This document shows, one piece after another, positions 16,501 through 22,293 of a stretch of 34,472 nucleotides of DNA; within the stretch, counting starts at the first letter, position 1, and every line of letters starts with the position of its first letter. The DNA is from CAZSNT01 sp964607765. GTDB taxonomy: Bacteria > Verrucomicrobiota > Lentisphaeria > Oligosphaerales > JABHEG01. A model generated the notes under the pieces. It worked only from the letters and a program-made list of their open reading frames with translations, ran no database searches and was not told the origin of the DNA. The position numbers and the translations under genes were made by a program. Where the stretch lies: assembly GCA_964607765.1 (NCBI GenBank), contig CAZSNT010000112.1, positions 1 to 34,472 of the forward strand. The letters run 5' to 3'.

Positions 16501-17281
16501 GTCCGTAGCCTCGGCGCGCACGACGCACAACATCGGCCTGCAAATCCCGCAGGGCAGCGACTCCATCAACCTGGCGCGAGCTGTCCTCGGCACGGTCCCC
16601 GTCGAGGCGGACGGCAGCGCCCGTTTTGTCGTGCCAACGCAACGCGAGGTGTTCTTCCAGGCATTGGACGAGGACGGGCTGGCCGTCACGAGCATGCGGT
16701 CCGCCACACAGTTCATGCCGGGCGAACAGGCCACATGCCAAGGCTGCCATGAACCCAAACACGGCGCACCGCCCCTGCCGCAGAAACCCACGCTGGCCAT
16801 GCGCCGCGCCCCGTCCCCCATCAAGCCGGACATGGATGGCACGAACCCGTTCAGCTACCCGCGTCTCGTGCAGCCCGTGCTCGACAAGCACTGCGTCGCC
16901 TGCCACACCAAGAATGCTCCCAAGGCGCCCCGGCTCGACGGCGAGCCGACCGCATACGGCAAAGGCCGCGGCATGAACAAGAAAACAACCTACACAGCGT
17001 CCTACGTGAGCCTGGCGCCGAAGTTCGGCTTCTACGACTACGGGGGCAAGGGCTGGAGTGATCCGAAGTGGTATCGAACGACCCCCGGCGAGTTCGGCGC
17101 ACGCGCGTCCAAGCTCTACCCGATGCTCCTCAACGGGCACCACAAGGTGAAGCTGCCGCCGGACGATCTGCACCGCATCGTGGTGTGGCTGGATTCCTGC
17201 TCCGTGTTCTACGGTGTGTACGAGAAGGAAGGCGGCCTGGCGCAGCTGCGCGGCGAGATAGCTCACCCGACGCTGGAATAG
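13571..17281 (+). CDS. Secreted NPCBM / HzsA-like beta-propeller protein with two CxxCH haem motifs
   Basis: The 1236-residue protein begins with a signal peptide ending near NADFAHA. The likely start is ATG 13571 or GTG 13589, which has GGAG 7 bases upstream. Residues about 90-205 form an NPCBM carbohydrate-binding-type domain (KTFEHGIWVHSNSDVVYAID, then GKYERFEACAGMD). A long helical region follows. From about 630 (SPDLSFDATQVAFAY) a beta-propeller with repeated strands such as DFDPCWMPSGRIAFISERRG, HETNEWHPSVTHDGRIIWTR and PLSEDYYLCVYD resembles the middle domain of the hydrazine synthase alpha subunit and its relatives. The C-terminal part has CQGCH at 1056-1060 and CVACH at 1108-1112, which could bind two c-type haems in the periplasm. 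Relatives occur in non-anammox PVC bacteria; the function is unknown. No partner is encoded nearby. Confidence 0.9.
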   Translation: MNWSSLVRYLKAGLLLAAVVGLNADFAHAAPTTSRAPADASGADTKPRWADAMLAARAQITEARQAGKGDTTAKPYISPSVQGTSPGHQIAVDVTGRKLLRLVTICESGGGNCHIWGEARLVAKDGAVTRLCDLRARSITVGWGQLLKNKNWQNHALRIGKKTFEHGIWVHSNSDVVYAIDGKYERFEACAGMDADRAKGVARFEVRFTRAETQPTVWKQLKKEYPEQTGWLIKDAGRNREQNWFGDSASNKEITRLFQAAVGQTGPAAAALRKQHNDLKQAKALPDDPRWLDLYARTCRYRKSHRLADSVWIAEARPIVRGWFDELLPADVSPDDARWQQRHAALAGAGPATSGKPTVGLTELEASAAALSKAMPGRFAASNQLRERLAACRTQWEACSPGLKRCDATAVEQLVALAGDVEAAVREIMFSITGMREFLAVPAHADLESEWEKQHGCLEQDLKNRAHFQKVAPETFRAEALILDSDRDPLDVVLRRTVALATDLQAASAVPELAPLAEDLAALQAASQCIAPEDTTARYALYVDTCRARRRIAFANPLLDFDELLVLKRHRSRYQHMCDQYYGVFALPGGGLSVIENPFGPEPTVRDILADSVVERGRLKGTRLEGGSFLSPDLSFDATQVAFAYTECEGSQAHDHHTDPSRGHWDRGRCYHVFRVNIDGSGLHQLTDGTWNDFDPCWMPSGRIAFISERRGGYLRCGRVCPTYTLYDMAPDGSDIRCLSYHETNEWHPSVTHDGRIIWTRWDYVDRHGCVAHMPWITSPDGCDPRPLHGNYSPRSARPDMELDMQAIPGSRKYLATAAPHHGQAFGSLILLDPREPDDDGMAPVKRVTPEIKFPESQGGREVYGSGWPLSEDYYLCVYDPEMTRARRGTRGNYGVYLVDSFGNRELVYRDPDIACNNPVPLRPRRKPPVVPGPTAEHAGDADQTAVVGVVDVYNSSQPWPDGTKIKALRIYQILPLSVASARTTHNIGLQIPQGSDSINLARAVLGTVPVEADGSARFVVPTQREVFFQALDEDGLAVTSMRSATQFMPGEQATCQGCHEPKHGAPPLPQKPTLAMRRAPSPIKPDMDGTNPFSYPRLVQPVLDKHCVACHTKNAPKAPRLDGEPTAYGKGRGMNKKTTYTASYVSLAPKFGFYDYGGKGWSDPKWYRTTPGEFGARASKLYPMLLNGHHKVKLPPDDLHRIVVWLDSCSVFYGVYEKEGGLAQLRGEIAHPTLE

Positions 17282-17292
17282 ACTCGTCCTCT

Positions 17293-17676
17293 CCCCCGTA
17301 GCCCGGGTCTCCCGACCCGGGTGTCTTGGCTGGCGGCGTATCGGGGGCGTGTGCGAGAACGACTTACGAAACGGGGACAGCCCCAGTCTGCCGCCCGAAG
17401 GCACGATACTCCCCCGTAGCCCGGGTCTCCCGACCCGGGTGTCTTGGCTGGCGGCATATCGGGGGCGTGTGCGAGAACGACTTACGAAACGGGGACAGCC
17501 CCAGTCTGCCGCCTGAAGGCACGATACACCCCCGTAGCCCGGGTCTCCCGACCCGGGTGTCTTGGCTGGCGGCGTATAGGGGGCGTGTGCGAGAACGACT
17601 TACGAAACGGGGACAGCCTCAATCTGCCGCCTGCAGGCACGATACACATCACGGCAGAAGACCCGGGCTACGGGGG
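17293..17676. repeat. Three tandem 118-bp palindromic repeat units and terminal arm
   Basis: Units begin at 17293, 17411 and 17529 with cccccgtagcccgggt, an exact 118-bp period, and differ by only a few bases. Each unit opens with a hairpin (cccgggtctcccgacccggg) followed by ttggctggcggc and a body with cgaaacggggacagcc. The array closes at 17661-17676 with the inverted arm acccgggctacggggg, so the whole block has inverted ends. It resembles a REP/BIME array, not a CRISPR, because there are no unique spacers. The inverted arm supplies the TAG stop (17668-17670, minus strand) of the cca gene. Confidence 0.92.
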
Positions 17677-19110
17677 GAAGCTGTCCCGCACCCACTGTCG
17701 TGCATCGGTTTCGTCCTGCACGGTTCCCTCGAGCCGTGCATCGGCCAGGGCGGCCAGGATCCTGCCCATGCACGGCCCCGGCGCATACCCCATCTCGATC
17801 AGATCGTGCCCCGTCAGTAGCGGCTCGAGTTCGGCCGGACGCTGCTGCTCATCCTGCCAGGCCGCCAGCGCGAACTCGAAGTTGTCCAGTCTGCCGTGAC
17901 TGCTCAGGCAGTCCAGCCGGTGAAGCTCCAGATGAAGGAGGAAGGCGGGATCCTGCAGGAAGCGACGGCGTTTGGCTTCGCGCATGTTCCGCACGTGACA
18001 GAACTTCATGTGGCGTGCAACAAGTTCCGCCACAGCGTCGATCACCACGTTGGGGTAGCGGAGTCGTTTGAGTACCGTCCGGGCGATCCGGACGCTGGCC
18101 GCATCGTGGCAGTGGAAGCGGATCCGGTCCGCGAAAGAGATGGTTTCGGGTTTGCCCACGTCGTGCAGCAGCACGGCCCAGGCAAGCACAACCCGATCTC
18201 TCTCGGCGGGAAACACCAGCAGCGGCTCGCCGCCGGCCAAGGCCACGTACGGGGCTGCCGGCCCGCCCTCTTGCGCATCGGCGGGTCGGTCATTCTCCGC
18301 AGCAACGCCTCGCCGGATCGTCGCGTCGAGCAGCGGCAACATCAACAGCGTGTGTACCAGCACGTCGCCCTCGGGATGGAACTGCGGCGGCTGCGGAACG
18401 CCGCCCAGCTGCGCTACTTCCGGCAACACGTGCCGGAGGAGCGTCGCATCCTGCAGCATCTGCATGGCGGCGGCGGCGTATCCCTCGCTGAGCATCCGTT
18501 TGAGTTCCTCACCAACCCGTTCTGCGCTCACCGTCGTGACCAGGCTCGCGAGATCACACATGGCAGCCAGCGTCGCAGCCTCCAGCCGGAAGCCGGTACG
18601 CGCAGCGAAACGCACCGCACGGAGCAACCTCAGGCGATCTTCCCGGAAACGCTCGCCGGGATCTCCCACCGTCCGCAGCAGTCCAGCAGCCAGATCCCGC
18701 TGCCCGTCCACAAAGTCGAGGACTTGCTCAGCGAACGGATCGTACAGCAGCGCATTGATGGTGAAGTCACGCCGCCGCACGTCAGCTTCGGCCGTACTGA
18801 ACCGCACCGAGTCCGGCCGGCGCCCGTCGGAGTAATCGCCATCGTCGCGGAATGTGGCCACTTCGTAGCTACGCCCGCCCCAAACGACGATGATCACGCC
18901 GAACGCCTTGCCGACAGCCACCGTGTGATCAAACAGCTGCTCGATGGCGGACGGCGCCGCGTCCGTCGCGATGTCCCAGTCTTTGGGCGCCTTGCCCATG
19001 AGGTGGTCACGCACGCAGCCGCCGACCAGATACGCTTCGTGCCCGGCAGCCCGCAGCCGGCTCAGAATGGCCCACGCCCCAGCATCACACTTCAATGGTC
19101 CATCATCCAT
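17668..19110 (-). CDS. cca: CCA tRNA nucleotidyltransferase with HD domain (class II)
   Basis: The 480-residue enzyme adds or repairs the 3' CCA end of tRNAs using CTP and ATP. The nucleotidyltransferase head shows YLVGGCVRDHLMGKAPKDWDIATDA with the carboxylate pair DWD, then DVRRRDFTINALLYD and ERFREDRLRLLRAVRFAARTGF, all typical of class II enzymes. An HD domain follows with HPEGDVLVHTLLML and LLHDVGKPET, as in bifunctional bacterial forms with phosphohydrolase activity. The ATG at 19110 is preferred; a GTG at 19128 would add six residues encoded by the minisatellite just upstream. The 3' end runs into the palindromic repeat array, which supplies the final Pro-Pro and the stop. The gene lies downstream of a methyltransferase on the same strand. 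CCA addition as opposed to A-addition only cannot be decided from sequence alone. Confidence 0.93.
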   Translation of the reverse strand: MDDGPLKCDAGAWAILSRLRAAGHEAYLVGGCVRDHLMGKAPKDWDIATDAAPSAIEQLFDHTVAVGKAFGVIIVVWGGRSYEVATFRDDGDYSDGRRPDSVRFSTAEADVRRRDFTINALLYDPFAEQVLDFVDGQRDLAAGLLRTVGDPGERFREDRLRLLRAVRFAARTGFRLEAATLAAMCDLASLVTTVSAERVGEELKRMLSEGYAAAAMQMLQDATLLRHVLPEVAQLGGVPQPPQFHPEGDVLVHTLLMLPLLDATIRRGVAAENDRPADAQEGGPAAPYVALAGGEPLLVFPAERDRVVLAWAVLLHDVGKPETISFADRIRFHCHDAASVRIARTVLKRLRYPNVVIDAVAELVARHMKFCHVRNMREAKRRRFLQDPAFLLHLELHRLDCLSSHGRLDNFEFALAAWQDEQQRPAELEPLLTGHDLIEMGYAPGPCMGRILAALADARLEGTVQDETDARQWVRDSFPP

Positions 19111-19235
19111 TCCCACTCTTGGTCCCACTCTTGATCCCGCTCTTGATCCCGCTCTTCATCCCACTCTTGATCCCACTCTCATCCCGCTCTTGATCCCGCT
19201 CTTCATCCCCCTCTTCATCCCACTCTCCATCCCAC
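19111..19235. repeat. 12-bp minisatellite directly upstream of the cca start codon
   Basis: About ten units of the form tcccRctcttSa run with a 12-bp period from 19111, next to the start codon of cca, to about 19235; one unit is 11 bp long and shifts the phase. Units vary mainly at R (a/g) and S (g/c). It fills most of the 150-bp gap between the methyltransferase stop and the cca start, so the ribosome site of cca lies inside repeat units (agtggga). Confidence 0.9.
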
Positions 19236-19260
19236 GCCCATGCCCGCCCCCCCCAAGCTC

Positions 19261-20109
19261 TCAACCCTCCGGCCGCGCAGCCACCGCGATCAGCCGTGGC
19301 GAATGCCTGCTGAACCGCGGCACTCCGGCACGGTCGTCGTACAGGCGTATATCGCGGAAGCCGGCCCGATGCAACAGAGCCCGCATCTCGGTACCGTTGT
19401 ACAGACGCAGCACGACCTGGTGCCGTTCCGTTCTGCCGTCGCGACTCAGCTCCCAGGCGGACAGCAACTGCTGCGTTTCGCTCAGCCAGCGATGAGACTG
19501 GACAATGCGCACGCCACCGGTCACGTGCACCGACCGGGCGCGGAAATGCCTGAGCAACCAGGACTTGTTCACCACCTCGAGAACGAGCGAGCCGCCAGGC
19601 TTCAGCACACGCCAAAGCTGCCGCGCGAACCCCAGCATCTGCGGATCGTTGAAATACCCGAAACTGCTGAACCAGTTCACCACGACGTCGAACTCCCGCT
19701 CCCACACCATCTCGCGCATGTCCCCGTGATGAAGCTCGATCTCAACGCCGGCGCACAATGCCTCAGTGCGTGCCTGTTCCAGGTAGTGCTCGACAATGTC
19801 CACACCGGTCACGCGCACTCCGAGCCTGGCCAGAGGGACGCTCAGACGCCCCATCCCACACGGCACATCCAGCACGGCCATACCCGGGCGCAGCCGCGCG
19901 AGTTTCTTCACAGTCCGCACATGCCGCGCCGTCTCCGCAACGCTGAACGACTGGGCCAGCACAGAGCCGTAGAGCCCGTGGAAGAACCCCATGAACCACT
20001 CGTCCGGCTGGGCTGCTGCTTCAGTCAAGCTATCTGCTGTCCCTGTCTTCCACGATCTTCTCCCAAGCGCTGGAGATCCGGACGAGCCAGCGGTGTCTCC
20101 CTCTGTCAT
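19261..20109 (-). CDS. SAM-dependent class I methyltransferase
   Basis: The 282-residue protein has a Rossmann methyltransferase core: motif I VLDVPCGMGRLSVPLARLG, an acidic residue after beta-2 (VTGVDIVEHYLEQAR), then HGDMREMVWEREFDVVVNWFSSFGYF and LKPGGSLVLEV. The C-terminal half holds a beta extension with repeated strands (WELSRDGRTERHQVVLRLYNGTEMRALL) as in small-molecule methyltransferases. The first about 40 residues are low in homology (MTEGDTAGSSG onward); a start further in is possible, and the ATG at 20109 has no clear ribosome site. The substrate cannot be read. It is divergent from the release-factor-like gene (about 108 bp between starts) and upstream of cca. Confidence 0.85.
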   Translation of the reverse strand: MTEGDTAGSSGSPALGRRSWKTGTADSLTEAAAQPDEWFMGFFHGLYGSVLAQSFSVAETARHVRTVKKLARLRPGMAVLDVPCGMGRLSVPLARLGVRVTGVDIVEHYLEQARTEALCAGVEIELHHGDMREMVWEREFDVVVNWFSSFGYFNDPQMLGFARQLWRVLKPGGSLVLEVVNKSWLLRHFRARSVHVTGGVRIVQSHRWLSETQQLLSAWELSRDGRTERHQVVLRLYNGTEMRALLHRAGFRDIRLYDDRAGVPRFSRHSPRLIAVAARPEG

Positions 20110-20217
20110 ACACGTGCCCAGGCGAATCTTCAAGTGCGCACCGGGCGCGAGAACTGGCCAACTCGGTCCCGCGGGCTTAAGCTGTATCCTCACGCCCCGC
20201 GAACAGAGAGAACACCA

Positions 20218-20709
20218 ATGGACCCTGGCACACGCCGCAACCTGTTGACCATGCCTGACGCCGAGCTGCTCGCGCTGTGCCGGACCGAGCGCTTCCGCGG
20301 CACGGGACGAGGCGGGCAGAAACGCAACACCACCGACTCCGCCGTGCGGCTGACGCACGTGCAGACAGGCGTGTCTGCGACCTCCGACGCCACGCGCTCT
20401 CAGCAACGGAACCGGACGGTGGCCCTGCGGCGGCTGCGCTACGAGCTTGCCGTGGCCTGTCGCGCCTGTCCGGCCGAGCTTTGGACGAACGGCCCGGCGC
20501 CGGGGCGACGCGACCGCCGCTACCCGCTGTGGCTGGCTTCCGTACTCGACCTGTTGGAGCAACACGGCTGCAGCGTACGCGACGTGGCGCAGGCGCTCGG
20601 CTCCAGCACGGGGCGACTGGTCCGAGACATGGCCAAAGACCCCCAGCTCTGGCAGCGCGTAAACGAGCGCCGGCGCCAGGAAGGTCTGTCCGTGCTGCGC
20701 CGCCCGTGA
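20218..20709 (+). CDS. Class I release factor-like protein with GGQ domain
   Basis: The 163-residue product has the peptidyl-tRNA hydrolysis motif GTGRGGQKRNTTDSAVRLTH, with GGQ at 32-34, but lacks the codon-recognition domain of RF1/RF2. GGQ proteins of this size include ArfB/YaeJ, which rescue stalled ribosomes, and related peptidyl-tRNA hydrolase-like factors. The C-terminal half is not the basic tail of ArfB; it reads as a small helical domain (WLASVLDLLEQHGCSVRDVAQALGSS) that resembles a helix-turn-helix and might contact RNA. Rescue of stalled ribosomes is plausible but not shown. The ATG at 20218 has only a weak AGAGAG upstream. Confidence 0.82.
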   Translation: MDPGTRRNLLTMPDAELLALCRTERFRGTGRGGQKRNTTDSAVRLTHVQTGVSATSDATRSQQRNRTVALRRLRYELAVACRACPAELWTNGPAPGRRDRRYPLWLASVLDLLEQHGCSVRDVAQALGSSTGRLVRDMAKDPQLWQRVNERRRQEGLSVLRRP

Positions 20710-20745
20710 TGAGACCGCCGCTGACACGCTGTGCGAACCGTGCCC

Positions 20746-20844
20746 CTGGGACCGCCGAGCACCAGCTCGGCTCCGGCTGCCGAGCGGTCGCGATCCCGTC
20801 GTGGGGCAAGAGGCAGAAGCCGAGCTGGTGCTCGGCAGTCCCAG
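20746..20844. repeat. Long inverted repeat, 27-bp arms around a 45-bp centre
   Basis: The left arm 20746-20772 and the right arm 20818-20844 are reverse complements at 26 of 27 positions (left arm begins ctgggaccgccgagc). The centre 20773-20817 is not paired. It lies in the 445-bp gap between the release-factor-like gene and the isomerase gene. No T-tract follows, so it is not an obvious intrinsic terminator. It could be a dispersed repeat or structured RNA; no second copy is seen in the window. Confidence 0.85.
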
Positions 20845-20923
20845 GCAAGGCATCCCGGCTGCAACGTGCCTCGCGAAGTCATCGCCGTACGGCGTTGCCA
20901 TACACCGACCTGCCGCGACACGA

Positions 20924-20953
20924 TTCGCACGTTCTGCCGAGCCGCTGTATAGT
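20924..20953 (+). promoter_or_regulatory. Possible promoter upstream of the PpiC/SurA-type gene
   Basis: TTCGCA at 20924-20929 and TATAGT at 20948-20953 are separated by 18 bases; each box matches its consensus at 4 or 5 of 6 positions. It would leave a leader of nearly 200 bases before the isomerase gene at 21155. The long leader lowers confidence. Nothing else is recognised in 20954-21154. Confidence 0.3.
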
Positions 20954-21154
20954 ACGCGTTTACTCGTCGTGTTGCCGGCGGCCCGAAAACAGGGCGCCAA
21001 ACACTCCCCAGGCCGCGAGGTGCGGTCTTCGCAGACGCGTGCGCCGCCGCCCATCTGATCTCTTCCAGGCATAAGCCCGATGCATGACCGTCCTGGACAG
21101 CCGGGCCACGTCGATGCCGTTCCCGCATTCCCGACAACAGAGAGGTAGCAGACC

Positions 21155-22228
21155 ATGACGACCAAGACAAGTCCTGCGAAAGGCGTGATCTATGTGGCAA
21201 GCGCAATCCTCGTGATCGCTATTGCCGCCAACATGATGTGCAATGGACAGGCAACCGCGCCGCCCGCAGCCGCTGCGCCGGACAAGGCGCCTGCCGACAA
21301 AGGAGAAGACGTAGTGATTGTTGAAGTGAACGGTGAGAAACTGACCGAGGCCATGCTGGACGAACAGGCGCAGAAACAGCTGCGTGCGATGACGCAGGGA
21401 CGACCTGTCCCACCGCAACAGATACAGATGATCATGCCCCGTCTTCGTCAGCAGTTGGAGGAGCAGTTCGTGGTGACCCAGTTGCTCAAGGCTGAGGGCG
21501 CGCGGTTGGAGGTCACGGCCTCTGACGACGACGTGGCGGAGGCCATAGCCAAGCTCTCTGGAAGCCTGCCGCCCGGCATGACGCTGACCGATGCGCTCAG
21601 CCGCGAGAACATGACAGAAGACAAACTTCGCGAACAGATCCTGACCGACCTGAGCATCCGCAAACTGCTCGAGCAGGAACTTCCCGACGACGTGGCAGTG
21701 AGCGACGAGGAGATTGCCGCGTACTACGACTCGAACAAAGATCAGCTGGCGTCCCCGGAGTCCGTCCACGCCAGGCACATTCTGATCAAGACGGATGAGG
21801 GCGCGGATGCCGCGGTCAAGACGGCCGCAAAAGAGAAACTCGAGGGAATCCGCAAGGACTTGGTAGGCGGTGCGGACTTCGCAGAAGCAGCGAAGGCCAG
21901 CAGCGATTGCCCGAGCGGCAAGTCAGGGGGCGACCTGGGCACGTTTACGCGCGGCCGGATGGTCCCGGAATTCGAAAATGCCGCGTTCACTCAGGAAGTG
22001 AATGACATCGGCCCGGTCATCGAGACCAAGTTCGGTTACCACATTGTGCAGGTTCTCGAGCACAAGCAGGCAGGCACACCTACGCTCGCCGAGAAGAAGG
22101 GCGAGATATCCGGTCGCCTCAAGCAACAGAAAGAAGCCGAGAACTTCAATACCTACATCGGCGGCCTGAAAGAGAAAGCCACCATCACGCGCCCGGACGC
22201 TGCTGCCGAAGCGCCTGCCGCGCAGTAG
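21155..22228 (+). CDS. Peptidyl-prolyl cis-trans isomerase, PpiC/SurA type
   Basis: The 357-residue protein begins with a signal or anchor helix (residues about 11-28, VIYVASAILVIAIAANMM), followed by a Pro/Ala linker and a SurA-like N-terminal helical region with VVIVEVNGEKLTEAMLDEQ. The parvulin domain covers about 200-305: HARHILIKTDEGA, DFAEAAKASSDCPSGKSGGDLGTF, and FGYHIVQVLE. It should act as a periplasmic foldase or chaperone for secreted and outer membrane proteins. The ribosome site is GAGAGG upstream of ATG 21155. It faces the convergent sialate esterase gene across 65 bp. It is not an operon with the release-factor-like gene, since 445 bp lie between them. Confidence 0.9.
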   Translation: MTTKTSPAKGVIYVASAILVIAIAANMMCNGQATAPPAAAAPDKAPADKGEDVVIVEVNGEKLTEAMLDEQAQKQLRAMTQGRPVPPQQIQMIMPRLRQQLEEQFVVTQLLKAEGARLEVTASDDDVAEAIAKLSGSLPPGMTLTDALSRENMTEDKLREQILTDLSIRKLLEQELPDDVAVSDEEIAAYYDSNKDQLASPESVHARHILIKTDEGADAAVKTAAKEKLEGIRKDLVGGADFAEAAKASSDCPSGKSGGDLGTFTRGRMVPEFENAAFTQEVNDIGPVIETKFGYHIVQVLEHKQAGTPTLAEKKGEISGRLKQQKEAENFNTYIGGLKEKATITRPDAAAEAPAAQ

Positions 22229-22293
22229 AGCGTCGGGTCATGCAGAACGCGGCAGCGGGGAGAGGGGCGGCCTGACACGCTTGCTGACGGGGC

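Noticed and set aside
17293..17646. Possible CRISPR array (regular repeats)
   Set aside because: The whole 118-bp unit is repeated, with no short repeat and unique spacers, and there are no cas genes.
19128..19265. Coding potential of the 12-bp repeat array (Gly-Ser/Arg/Lys-rich frames)
   Set aside because: The repeat gives open frames on several phases, an 11-bp unit breaks phase, and it lies between two well-defined genes.
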